Positions 24,025 to 34,576 of a stretch of DNA of 64,000 bases are shown one piece after another (position 1 is the first letter of the stretch; every line of letters begins with the position of its first letter). A program made the translations under genes and the position numbers. The notes beneath the pieces were generated by a model. It made no database searches and was not told the origin of the DNA. It saw only the letters and a list, made by a program, of their open reading frames with translations. The DNA is from Narthecium ossifragum (taxonomy: Eukaryota > Streptophyta > Magnoliopsida > Dioscoreales > Nartheciaceae): NCBI GenBank assembly GCA_963920575.1, contig OY986974.1, forward strand, positions 5,319,049 to 5,383,048. Reading direction: 5' to 3'.

Positions 24025-24668
24025 TTACATCTCATTGTAGTTAAGACACCAGTGAAGCAGGGCAATCCCAACTACCCAAGACATTAGCATACCAACCCAG
24101 TATGCCCTTGGCCTATCACTTAATTGCCGTTTTTGCAGCTCAAGTATGGCAATTAACCTATCCTTATCAACAATTATCCTATCATTTTCACTTATTGAGA
24201 TCTTCATTGTTTGCATCTGGGTTTGCATCTCCACCATGGCCTCCATTCTTTTCAGTTGGTCTCTCAAATCATCAACAAGCCTTTGTCCCCATCCTGATAA
24301 ATCAGGATCAACCCATTCGAAGAAGATGCAACCACCATGTTCCTGCAAACAAGGAAGGAAATTAATTAGTAAAGGGTCAAATTACCCGCAAACAAAAAAG
24401 CATGTAAATTCCTGCAAAAAAATCAGCCACATTATTGAGGAAATGATTAATCAATAGGAAGGTGTCAAATTACCCTAGGTATTTGGCAGTTAAAGAATTT
24501 CCTTCCTGGATTGCTCTCAGTCTTTGAAGTCCTCACTTCAGCTCTTGCTCCACATAAACACTCCCGGGGGGTCTCATCATCTTGAGGATCTCTCCTAGCT
24601 GAAGAGATGGATCCTCCACTTCGAGAGCTTTTCAAGGAAGGAGATTTTCCTGATATCGAGCTATTCAT
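24025..24668 (-). CDS. GRF zinc finger, coiled-coil, membrane protein carried by MULE-A
   Basis: Two exons, 24668-24474 and 24342-24025, join in frame through a 131-bp GT-AG intron to give 170 residues. Residues 37-75 form a GRF-type zinc finger: CLCG (C37, C39), NPGRKFF (53-59), C61, then GGCIFFEW (C70, W75). A heptad-rich charged helix follows (about 90-140), and the C terminus has one hydrophobic segment of about 20 residues near WVGMLMSWVVGIALLHW. The gene is complete, with no stop or frameshift, unlike the transposase beside it. It lies tail-to-tail with the transposase, the position of mudrB in maize MuDR, but I see no mudrB similarity. It resembles the plant family annotated as At4g04775-like. 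GRF fingers bind nucleic acid in some proteins; the role here is unknown. Confidence 0.82.
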
Positions 24669-25090
24669 CAAGGGACGGCGCTGAAAATGTCATTGGCGAC
24701 GATGAAATGGGCTTGACGAAGTCAATACGCGAAAGTAGATGACAATACATGGGGGAGGAAACCTACCTGGTGATTGATGGCCTCGACGACGATGAAACTC
24801 CGGCGAGGATGCCCTAGAGTCGTCGGATTTTGTCGGGGGTTCTCGGAAACCAACTACCCTAACTTTCCCTATCAATGGCGTTATATTGTGGAGGGAAGGG
24901 GCTTAATAGCGCCTTCCATGGCGGGAAATGGGTGCAAAACCGCTCACGTGTGTGAACGTGAGCGGTTTCCCATCAACTTATACTAATGGAGTCGGGGGTT
25001 AGGATTAAATTGCACTTAGTTTATCCCAAACCCGGTGATACCAAAGTGCATTTATGGGAAAGTACATGGTACCGGAATGCAAAAAATCCC
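24669..25090. repeat. Right subterminal and terminal region of MULE-A
   Basis: This holds the presumed promoter of the GRF gene and the right inverted repeat (about 25023-25090). CTCACGTGTGTGAACGTGAG at 24939-24958 is an imperfect palindrome with a CACGTG core. It echoes GTCACGTGAC in the left end, near 8955. Confidence 0.6.
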
Positions 25091-25454
25091 TTATTTTTTT
25101 AACTAAAACCATAGAGGGAGAATGAGAGAATTTTTGCTGAACAGTTGCTAGCTAAATCTTCGCTACATTAGCGTTAAATTAGATTTCCAGCCGTTTTCAT
25201 TTCTATTTTCAAGACACAATTTTTAGAAAAACTGATTTTGTTTAAGGGTTATCTATATATATATCTATTATATAAGGAAGAGCGGTTTTTACATGTCTCA
25301 ACTAGAAGACATAAAAGACGGTCCAGATTTATCTCCAAACGCATCCAACGATCCAGATTCCATCATCAAATTTTACATTCCCCATCCAAAATTTACTTCC
25401 CACCAAAAACTCCCGCCCAATCTCATGCCCCCCCCGCCCCTTCAGCTGACATGA

Positions 25455-25455
25455 G

Positions 25456-25489
<34 letters not shown>

Positions 25490-25490
25490 G
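25455..25490. repeat. GA microsatellite
   Basis: A GA run of about 15 units lies in the 5' part of the Helitron. It creates the Arg/Glu-rich and Ser/Leu-rich open frames seen on both strands here. Confidence 0.9.
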
Positions 25491-25764
25491 GGATGGGACT
25501 CAGCGGTCCCATCCCTCTCCTCCCTCTCCCCCTCACCCATCCCCTCTCCTCCTCACCCATCCCCTCTCCTCTCCCCACACCCTGTTCCCCATCCCCATCC
25601 CCCTTCTCCCTCTCTGTTCCCCATGCCGTCGAGAGGAGCCCCACACACTGTCGCCCACGCCCCCTCCCCATGCCGTCGACCATCTCTTAGTGATCAACCT
25701 CGCCCCTCGACCAACCCGGCGTCGCCCGGTGACTCGCTCCGTGAAGGCCACTGCCTCTCATTCT

Positions 25765-26185
25765 CCTCTCACCAACTCCGTCGGCCACGCCGACTTCGCC
25801 CAACCCACCGTCAGCCACAAGATCCACGAACGACGTGACCATCGCCCCACGCCGCCGCCGACCTCGCCCAACCCATCGTCGACAAGATCCACGAACGGAC
25901 GCCTCGGCCTCCTTCTCCCTTCGGCGGCAAGTGGCTGCTACCTCTCATCCCCCTCTCACTAACTCCGTTGGCCACGCCGACCTCGCCCAACAAGCCATCA
26001 GCCACAAGATCCACGAACGCCGTCATGATCATTGCCCGACGCCATCGGCCACGTCGACCTCGCCCAACCCGCCGTCAGCCACAAGATCTACGAACGGCCA
26101 TGCGATCCTCGAACGCCGTTGTGATCATCGCCCCACGCCGCCGTCGACCTCGCCTAACCCACCATCGGCCATACAATCCACGGTA
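25765..26185. repeat. Degenerate GC-rich tandem repeat in the Helitron
   Basis: About four imperfect copies of a unit containing GGCCACGCCGACCTCGCCCA and ACAAGATCCACGAACG occur in a row. Open frames through them repeat Thr/Arg/Pro-rich peptides and are not convincing genes. Confidence 0.7.
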
Positions 26186-27397
26186 TGTTTTTTTTCCCTC
26201 TCTTTCTGTTTTTTTTACTCTTTTTGATCCTTCCCATCTCTAATCCAAGACCTCGCCCCCCCATCTCTCATCCAAAACCTCGCTAGGAGAGGAGCTGCTC
26301 GCCGAACCTGCCATCGACCTCGCCCAACCCGCCATCGGCCCAGTGGAGGGTGAGCAACCTCGACTGATTCGAATCACTGGCGGTGATGGCTTGGGAAAGC
26401 AGGCGGGCTGTTGAGAAGAAGGAGTGTAGCCATGGTGGCTGTCTAATTAAGGTTTTCCGCTGTTCGAAATCACCACTCATATCTCTATTTTTTTTTTGTT
26501 TTCAGGGCGTGTTGCTCTTTGGCGTGGTGATTATAGCGGTTTTGGCTGGATTTCGTGCTTCGGCGAGCTTCATCTCCGGTTTGATCTCTGATTCTAATTT
26601 TTAGCTCTTTCTTCTGGATTTTTGGAGTTGTTTGTGGAGTGTTTAGAGGAGATTATGACGTGTTTTTTCGGGTGTTTTTGTACGGGAGGTGTTGCAAGCT
26701 TGCGGATCCACGGGGCAGAGTCTTCTGCAGGTGAAAAAGAGTAATTTTCTCCTTTTGTTTTGTCTATATTTGGATTTGGTTATGGAATTTCTTGGTCATG
26801 TTGTGGTTGAAGAAAGCATTTATAGCTTTTCAGGGCGATTAAGTTGTTCTATTTCCCTCTTTGTTTTCCTTCCATTAATTTGATTCAGATCTCTCTCTTT
26901 TTTTTGTCAATTAGCCATGGTGGTTGTCTAATTAAGTGACCACAAGGAGTAGATGGCACTGGCCTCACTGCCATTGTTGCAGGTGACCACTTTATTCTTA
27001 TTGATTCGTATTAAAGCATGCTTTAGGTCATCAAGTTTCTTGGATGCTCATTAATCGACTTAACTATCTGATGTTGTGTTTGTACTTTCTATTGTGGGAA
27101 TGTATGAATAATAGCAACCTAATGATCAAGAAAGGATTAATTCTTGAATGTTTTCGATGGATAGGGTCGATCGATGGCAATGTTTCGCAGGCGCCTCCAC
27201 ATTCTTCCTCATTCTCGCCTGCCCGACGATCGAGACGCCAGAGCCGAGGCGTACCACTCTTTCTTTGTTAATTTGATTTTTTTCCAAGGTTTCTGAATTT
27301 GCGTTGATTGTGCGACGACTCCTATGTAGAACAAGAATAGCTTAAAGCTAACTCTTTTATTTCCAGCTATTCAATTCCTCTTAATTGAACTCCAATC

Positions 27398-27620
27398 TTG
27401 GTTAGTTCTATTCAATTGTCTGGTTGTAGTAGTTTAATCCCTGATTTGGGGGGGTGCCAAGTTTGTTGGATTGAATTTTTGTGCTATGAAATTGTTGATT
27501 GTGTACCTCTGAAGTTGTTGATTATGTACCACTCTTGGTTAGTTCTATTCAATTGTCTGGCTGTAGTGGTTTAATCCCCGATTTGGAGGTTGCCAAGTTT
27601 CTTGGATTGGATCTTTGTGC
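27398..27620. repeat. 137-bp direct duplication in the Helitron
   Basis: The block starting GTTAGTTCTATTCAATTGTC at 27401 is repeated at 27538 with a few changes, including the following TTTAATCCC and GATTTGG parts. Confidence 0.75.
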
Positions 27621-28322
27621 TGTGAATTGGTTCCTGTTGTTTTGTTTGGTGTAATGATTTGAGCTTTTTCTTATTGCCATTGATTTGTTTGATTGGCATG
27701 GAATTGTTAGGATGAGGGAAGATAGTTGTGCTTTTAGTGGAATTCGGCTGATGATACAAAGACATTTCCTTGAATGATTGTTATTGTTTGCTAATTGGAA
27801 AGTAGCATTCTTTTGTTGTTTTCATGTAGGAGTACTAATGTGATGTCAATTTCTTATGATACTGATAGTTTGACGTGAAGAGAATCGCTTATAATGATTG
27901 TTAATCAAATCTTAATTTGATTTGCATGGCTTTCTTCTTTGATATGGCATATTAGTTGAATCAATGAAGTGAACACTTGCTAAAGGGTAACTGGACACCG
28001 GCAAAGATCTCTTTTGCATTTGATTTACTACTACTTCATTGAAGTGGTATATTATGGGTTTTCTCTTGATAAAAGGTTATTTAGAGTAAAAGAAAGTCAT
28101 TATTTAGTGGTGCACATGACTAGAGAATTGTTTTCTTTTTATCAAAGGAAGTTAATATATGCTAATTATTTGTTATTGTTTTTTGAAATTAGCACTCTAT
28201 GTCATGCTACAATCTTAGGAGAACTGTAGGATTGTTTTCTATTTATCAAAGGAAATTAATACATGCTCATTATTTGTTATTGCTTTCTAAATATTCGTAT
28301 CGTAGGCACGAGTATTCACTAG

Positions 28323-29654
28323 TATATATATATATAGACACACACCTGCAAGCTTGAGATATTACATATATATCATGAAATCCAAAATACTTCAAAAGTA
28401 CCCCTGCAAACAGGGAACAAAAAACACCCTTATGTCCTACGACGTCAACGGAGTGTTGTAAAATATGTATTTCTCTTTATTTGTATTTATTTGGATTTAA
28501 ACTCAAAATGATAAGTTAAGAACAAAATAGGCATTTTATAGGACTCGTTAACATGGTGAGGACAGAGAGGGAAATTTGATAAGGCTCCGTTCAAATTGGA
28601 TTCACAGGTAATGTTTTTTCGACGATTTTGATGTTGCTTAAAATTCAACTTCATAAATTGACAGACATGGCTATATGTTTTCAGTGTTGCATGCTTGTGA
28701 GATTGATTCTAGGATTTTATTTGTAGATGGAAATCTTAGCAATTATTAATAGTAATATCCCATCGTGTTAGTGTCAAGGTGTAACTCATGGAACGTTTTG
28801 CATACAAGTACCTTTTAAACCATGTATTACTCATGGACGTCTATTTGTTAATCAATCCTATAAGACGCCCGTGCTTCCTATCAAAATGATGAGGTTTTTT
28901 TTACCGTTTGGATGCGGCATAGACTATTTTGGATTTAGAGATAATAAAAATTAGTATACTGGGATAAGTAATGGGATAAAGTTATTTGACTTGTGGTGTT
29001 TGGTTAAAAGGTTGGGATAAATTAGTAATGATTAATTGGGATAAGAAAATGGTGTTTGGATGAAAAATGTGAAATATGAATAGGGATCGGGGAGGTTTGG
29101 AAAGTAAATTCCAAATAGGCCTTTCTATTGGATATATAGGAATTTAATTAATAATATTATAATACATATAATATTCACCCTGACTTTTATACTTAATAAT
29201 ATTATAATACATATAATTAATAATATTCCAATTTCATACTACTAATATCATAATGCACATATTCACCTTGACTTATTCCGAGATTTATTCCAACCCATGA
29301 AATAAAGCTGTTTGGCTGCAATTTCGGGTTTGATGTAATCAATTTCAGAATTGGTTGCACCACTCCCACAACCAATTTTGATTGCAATTAATCCTAAAAC
29401 ATCGGCTAATCTATCTTTCTCTATTCCACTATTAAGTTAAGTTTTCGGTATTTATACATTGAACCATATAAAATTTATAATATTATTGCATAAAATAGAG
29501 GGTGGTAATATTATAATAAAGTATAATATTACCACCCCACTCATCATATTCAACACCTCCACCAGTGAATTCCTTTCATATCAACGCCTGCTTATTTGCC
29601 ATCTTCGGCAAACGCCCGCTCCTCTACCATCATCGATAGCAATGTCCACCTGTC
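28323..29654. other. AT-rich intergenic with degenerate repeat copies
   Basis: A short TA repeat follows the Helitron. A block at about 28465-28590, with TTTATTTGTATTTATT and AAAATAGGCATTTTATAGG, resembles a block at 43220-43330. Around 28890-29420 there are repeated GGGATAA motifs in AT-rich sequence, like those at 31740-32000. No gene is seen. Confidence 0.4.
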
Positions 29655-30170
29655 CAGTGGCGGAACCAGGATGAGACTTGAGGGGGGGGCGAAATCTAAA
29701 ACAAAATGACCAAATTTTTCTTCTTTTATGTAATGCAAAACGTAACTTAGAATTACAATATCGAACATTAAGAATAAAAAAAATACAATTATAATATCTT
29801 CCATATTGGGTACACTAATAGAATTTCCTTTTGTTGCAAGACATGTGACAATTCATTTGTAATTCCCATTATATTCCTCATGAAATGCATAGTGGATACA
29901 AACTCAAAGCTTTTCATCTTATCCATCAAGCTCATAGCCATGGATCTTTGTTCTGTCTGAACTCCATCATCTTTTATGTTTTCAAGCACTTTCAGCACTA
30001 TTGACCACATTCGGATTAATTAAACTAGTTTGGGGTCTTTTCGAACTAGTATTCTCTGAAGTAGTATGCAAGTCATGAGTATTAGACGATTCACCGCTTG
30101 ATCCGCTTCGTGATTTCTTTTATCACAAACTTATCCATTATCTAAATAAAACAAAACAAAAATGCGATAA
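29655..30170 (-). pseudogene. hAT transposon remnant with transposase fragment
   Basis: CAGTGGCGGAACCAGGATGA at 29655 matches the terminal sequence style of plant hAT elements. On the minus strand, 30010-29789 encodes a 73-residue fragment with SFEFVSTMHFMRNIMGITN and LSHVLQQKE, a recognisable block of hAT-family transposases of the zinc-finger MYM / TTF-type group. Nothing else of the transposase is present, so this is a relic. Confidence 0.65.
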
Positions 30171-30320
30171 TTAGAAATCAAAGTAATAAATTATAAATAT
30201 TTTTTTTATCAATTATCAAATAATTAACTAAATCCTAACAAATAAATAATTAACTAAATCAAACTAATAAATTATAAATCCTAACATTAACAAATAATTA
30301 ACTAAATCAAATAATTTTTT

Positions 30321-31025
30321 TTAAAAAAAAGCATACCTGCACCTGCTCTGCCTCTCTCTGTAACAGAGACTTGCGGGTAGACTGGGTAGTGGTAGGAGGA
30401 ATGGGAGGAGGACATGTGTGAGAGGAGTACCAAGAAGGGGTCTTGGTGGGTGCCGGTAGAGGAGGCGTTGGTGCGTCACCGGAGCCTTAGAACTACTTGG
30501 TGGGTTTGAAGTAGATGGGTCTTCTTCTTCGGCGGGGATGCAGGCGGAGGAGGTGGCGGTGATGTCGATGAGGCGATGGACCAGAAGAACTGGAGAAGGG
30601 CGGCGTCGGGAGGGATGCTGGGATGGGTTGGGCCGGGGACGCAGGCGGAGGAGGTGGTGGTGATGTCGATGAGGTGGTGGACCAGGAGAAGGGTGGCGTC
30701 GGGAGGGATGCTGGGATGGGTTGGGGGTTGCCGGGTTGGGAAGAGAGTCGAGAGGAGCGGTTTCACCAGGCGAGGATGGCGGAGCGGAGAGTGGAGTTGG
30801 GGATGTGGAAGAGAGGAGGCGAAGGGGCGGGACTCGTGGAGGAGGTGAAGGGTTGTGGAGGACAGGAGGAGGTGAAGGGTCTGGAGGGGGCGTTCCGCCA
30901 CTGCACTTGTCCTCTACCGGGTTGTATGGCTTAGCGGTGTTGATCGCGTTCTTACCGACATCATGGCCGTCGCCGACATACACGCGGCCTTCACCTACGG
31001 TGGACGTGAAAGATCGCATCGCCAC
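30321..31025 (-). other. Proline-rich open frame over GC-rich tandem repeats, probably not a gene
   Basis: A 234-codon frame on the minus strand encodes Pro, Ser, His and Arg-rich sequence. Most of it lies over a GC-rich repeat whose unit of about 101 bp is duplicated (30541-30641 and 30642-30729). Open frames exist on both strands because the sequence has few T and A. The first 40 residues are less biased, so a real 5' exon is possible but unproven. Confidence 0.2.
30541..30729. repeat. 101-bp tandem duplication, GC-rich
   Basis: The unit starting CAGGCGGAGGAGGTGG at 30541 recurs at 30642, with GGGAGGGATGCTGGGATGGG near each end. Confidence 0.8.
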
Positions 31026-31660
31026 ATGGCATAATATGGTGACATGATATGGTCATACACATCAATGCATCCCCATGCGGACCCACTTATATTAATATAA
31101 TAAAAAATTTACATGATGTGGACCAATCATGATATGACACATGGCATGTGGACCCACTTATATTAATATTTTATTATAATAACATATTAATAATATTATT
31201 TAATACACCATGCACTTGAAAAATGTTTCTACGCGCGCAAAAGTTTTTATACGCTCATAAAAACGCATACAAACATGTTTATGGGCTCACAAAAATATTT
31301 GCACGTAGAAAAACAAACACGTACAAAAAATGTTACTAAGCGTGTAAAATTTTTTTATACCCTCACAAAAATATTTGCATGCGTTTTTAGAAACGCATAA
31401 AAAAGTTTACGTGCGTAAAAATATTTTCCTACTCGTAGTGTGTTAAATAATATCAATAATATATTACTATAATAAAATATTAATACAAGTGGGTCCCACA
31501 TGCAACGTGTCATACCATGATTGGTCCACATCATGTAAAAACATATTATTTTATATTAGTTTTAATAATATATATTAAAATAATAATATAAAATGAGCCC
31601 GTATGGGCTTGCATAGATTGCATGACTATGCCATATAATCATGCCACGTGGCATGGCTCA
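31018..31660. mobile_element. Foldback element FB-2, non-autonomous
   Basis: The first about 220 bp match the reverse complement of the last about 230 bp, including ACATGATGTGGACCAATCAT near 31112, GTGGACCCACTT and a TTAATATTTTATTATA block. The interior has short repeats rich in ACGCGC, TACGC and ATAAAAA. Arms with CCACATGG and CCACGTGGC ends and an ACGC-rich interior recall FB-1, so the two may belong to related families. I cannot fix a target duplication. Confidence 0.6.
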
Positions 31661-32255
31661 TGCCATACTCCATCCGAGGGTAATTCTAAAATAAATATTT
31701 TTATATCTTGTCTTCTTGAAAGGTCAAAATCTTTTTTTACTCGGTGCGGATAGAAATGGGAATAAAAATCAGATTGGGATAGGATAAAACTTATCCCCAA
31801 CACACCGGCTTATCCATCTTTCCTTATTCCACAAACCCCATTCGGTTTAGAGATAAATTTGATCACGTTTGGTTGTGAAATATGCTATTCCGGATTTATA
31901 GATTTATGAAATTAGTATGCTAGGATTAGTATGTTGTTTGCTTGCAATTCCAGAATTAGAGGAGCCAATTCTGAAATTGGGAGCCCTTATTTTCCAACCA
32001 AATTGGGTCTTTGTGTCTATGACTTGGGTTATCTAATGTTTGAGAGGGCGGAGGGGGAGTTAGCCGGAAAACCCACACGGTTATAACCGACCTATCCCCA
32101 CTAGTGACCTCATAAAAATATGATATGAAAGAATGCTAAGGCTTCATTGCAAACCAACGAGACATTGGTCTAGGAACCCCCCTCAATGGAAATATGATAG
32201 GGCGCTGATTGATGTACATGCTGACATCATATGTGCATTACACATGCCCGAATCA
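31661..32255. other. AT-rich intergenic, no gene seen
   Basis: This holds GGGATAA and TTATCCC motifs resembling a degraded small transposon (31760-31990) and nothing that reads as an exon. Confidence 0.4.
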
Positions 32256-32257
32256 GT

Positions 32258-32505
32258 AGTCACCCGAATCGGTAGTGGACTACCGATTCTTTCATGTAGT
32301 CCATCGGTAGATTAATGAATCGGTAGTCCACTACTAATTGAATTATTCATCTAGTCCATCGGTAGTGAGATATTGATAGACTCTATCAATCAATCAGTAC
32401 CTTATTACTAATATAATTCAATCGATAGTCCACTACCGATTCATTGATATAGTACCGATGGACTATATGAACGAATCAGTATTAGACTACCGATTCGGTG
32501 ACATA
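32258..32505. mobile_element. Hairpin MITE-like element
   Basis: A stem-loop of about 245 bp is built from arms at about 32262-32375 and 32388-32501. The arms repeat CCGAATCGGTAGT, TAGTCCATCGGTA and AATCGGTAGTGGACTA-type words in opposite orientation. Within each arm the word ATCGGTAGT and its complement recur, so each arm can also fold by itself. There is no coding capacity. Confidence 0.6.
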
Positions 32506-32941
32506 TGCAATGTCACCTATCCATGTACACAAAACATTACTTAAAATTTTTTTTTTTTTTTTGAAAAAGTGAGTCGAAGCAGGACCAATAGTAAAATCTG
32601 AATGCTCAGCAGCAAGACATTGCACGACACATATGGCTATATGTATAAATAAACCTGTTTGTTTTTTATACTGAAAGACCAGAAATATTTGAAAGAAAAT
32701 GAATAAATATATTTGTAATATAGGACAATGCGGATTCAATACCATGTTAATACAAGAGCAATGCAGAAAGGAAAACACAACCACCTCGATCTTCTTCCTG
32801 CAGCTAAACACACCATGCATTATGGATGTCAGACTGCAAGCAAGAAGATGGAGCAATTAACCACACTTATTCAAGTGTAATGCAGAGCATTAAAAACTAG
32901 TATTGCCCTCTTTGATCTTCTTCCTCCAGCTAAAAACTCCA

Positions 32942-34576
32942 TCAATGCCCGGCATCTTTCTTGGCCACCTCCTTGGCTTGGGCACTAGTATTGTCTGCCT
33001 TCTCCTTACGGCCATTGGCAGCGTCTGCTGGCCCTGGGGCGCCCATCCTCTCCTTTATTCTAGTGGCATCCGGCACCGCTGGGCCGCCCACCCTCTCCTT
33101 TATCCCACTGGCCTCGACGGCGAAGGCCGAACCAAGCCTCCCCTCCCCTGTTCCAAAGGCCTTCTTGATAATCGCCAATCCGCGATTATTTGCTCTTTTC
33201 TCTGGTACTAAAGGATTGTCATTATGCTGCTTTGCGCTCTGCAAATTAACATTAGACAATTAGAAGAAGAGACTTAGCTATCTCGTCAGTACTATATATG
33301 CTGAGAGAGAGACCATTTTAACCTCGGGCTCATCAGGGGTCCAAGGATTCTTGGCCACCTCCTTAGCATGGGCACTAGTATCGTCCGCTGTCGCCAGGGC
33401 GCGCACCCACCCCTTTCCAGTGGCCTCGACATCGGGGTTGTATGTCAGATTCGATATTTTGGTTTGGGCTTTGTTGAAAGTAGAATGGACATTGACGCTC
33501 TGCAAATTAACATTAGTTAGACAATTAGAAGAAGAGACTTGGCTATCTTGTCTGTACCAACCAATACATGCTTCGAGAGAGAGACCATTTCAGGCTCAGA
33601 GACACTTCTAGCCTCAAACTTAGGAAGGTCCCAAGGATTCTGGTCTATACGAATGGTAGCAGTCTGCAAATAACGTTTATAGAGAATTAAAACACAGTTT
33701 ATTAGAAGAAGAGACTTAGCTATCTCGTCTGTACCAATACATGCTCTGAGAGAGAGAGAGACCATTTCAGGCCCGGAGACCCTTCTAGCCTCGAACTTAG
33801 GAAGGTCCCACGGATCCTGGTCTATAATTTTGGTAGCAGTCTGCAAACGTTTATAGAGAATTAAAACACAGTTAATGGACCACCACTTCAAGAGAGAGGT
33901 ATAGAGACAGGTAGTCCGCAAACATTTATAGCGAATTAGAACACAGTTAGTGGATCACCACTTCAAGAGAGAGAGGGAGAGAGAGACCATTTTAGCCTCT
34001 AACTGATCAGCAAGTTCCCAAGGACTCTTGTCATAATGATTGATAGTCTGCAAACATTTATAGGGAATTAGAACACAGTTAGTGAATCACCACTTCAAGA
34101 GAGAGGGAGAGAGAGAGAGACCAGTTTAGCCTCGAACTGATCAGCAAGGTCCCAAGGGTTGTCGTTATAATTTCTAGTCTGCAAACATTTGCAGAGAATT
34201 AGAACACAATTAGTGGATCACCACTTCAAGAGAGGGGGAGAGAGAGAGACCATCTTAGCCTCGAACTGATCAGCAAGGTCCTGAGGATTGTTGTCATGAT
34301 TGCTCATCTGCAAACATTTGGAACGAATTAGAGCACAGTTAGTGGATCACCACTTCAAGAGAGATGGAGAGAGCGAGACCATTTTAGCCTCAAACTCAAC
34401 AAGGTCCGAAGGATTCTTGTCGTTATGATTGATAGTCTGCAAACATATGTAGAAAATTAGAACGCAGTTGGTGGATCACCACATCAGGAGGTTTACAATC
34501 TTGGATGGCCGTGTACTAATACTTCTATGAAAGATATGGAGACGGAGAGAGAAAAGCGCTTACCTTTTTGGTGCAT
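32942..34576 (-). CDS. Candidate gene built from tandemly duplicated short exons
   Basis: On the minus strand, phase-0 blocks each follow a TTTGCAG acceptor and end in ATG or CTG before GTCTC: 34436-34380, 34307-34251, 34178-34122, 34047-33988, 33840-33763, 33663-33586, 33499-33314, and last 33238-32942 with a stop. Early blocks repeat the pattern N-D-N-P-x-D-L-A-D-Q-F-E-A-K-M; the 26-residue pair has DQNPWDLPKFEAR; the last two are longer and Ala/Lys-rich, sharing AKEVAKK-type text. Starting at the ATG at 34307, the joined frame is 270 residues. An upstream exon ends in CACCAAAAAG at 34564 with a good GTAAGC donor, but does not join in frame, so it may be 5' UTR. The internal donors are weak. 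No known family is recognised. The exact splicing is uncertain; one internal intron is open in frame. Confidence 0.45.
33670..34510 (-). repeat. Exon-plus-intron tandem array, unit about 130 bp
   Basis: Exon starts fall at 34436, 34307, 34178 and 34047, spaced 129-131 bp. Introns share TTGAAGTGGTGATCCACTAA and TGTTCTAATTC before the acceptor. A further unit near 33850-33990 has lost its exon (acceptor TTTGCGG). Confidence 0.85.

Larger units (their letters stand above)
8803..25090 (+). mobile_element. MULE-A, Mutator-like element with nested retrotransposons
   Basis: Terminal inverted repeats of about 65-70 bp begin GGGATTTTTGCATTC at 8803 and end with the matching complement at 25090; the repeats diverge beyond the shared GGTACCATGTACTTTC block. 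The 9-bp flanks TTATTTATT (8794-8802) and TTATTTTTT (25091-25099) match at 8 of 9 positions, as expected for a Mutator target duplication. Removing the solo LTR and the gypsy element leaves about 5.5 kb. The element holds a mudrA-like transposase gene on the plus strand, now broken, and a GRF zinc-finger gene in convergent orientation near the right end. This two-gene convergent layout is like that of maize MuDR. Confidence 0.88.
25264..28322 (+). mobile_element. Non-autonomous Helitron
   Basis: The 5' end reads A then TCTATTATATAAGGAAGAGC, the TC-start form of plant Helitrons. The 3' end has a hairpin, TATTCGT (28292-28298) and ACGAGTA (28308-28314), followed by TTCACTAG and a host T, giving the CTAG terminus and A/T insertion site. 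There is no inverted repeat or target duplication, as expected. No Rep/helicase frame is present. The 3.06-kb interior is a GC-rich repetitive 5' part and intron-like AT-rich 3' part that may derive from captured host sequence. Confidence 0.6.

Noticed and set aside
25238..26243. Several open frames of 90-150 codons in the 5' part of the Helitron.
   Set aside because: They follow from a GA microsatellite and GC-rich tandem repeats and change frame between repeat units.
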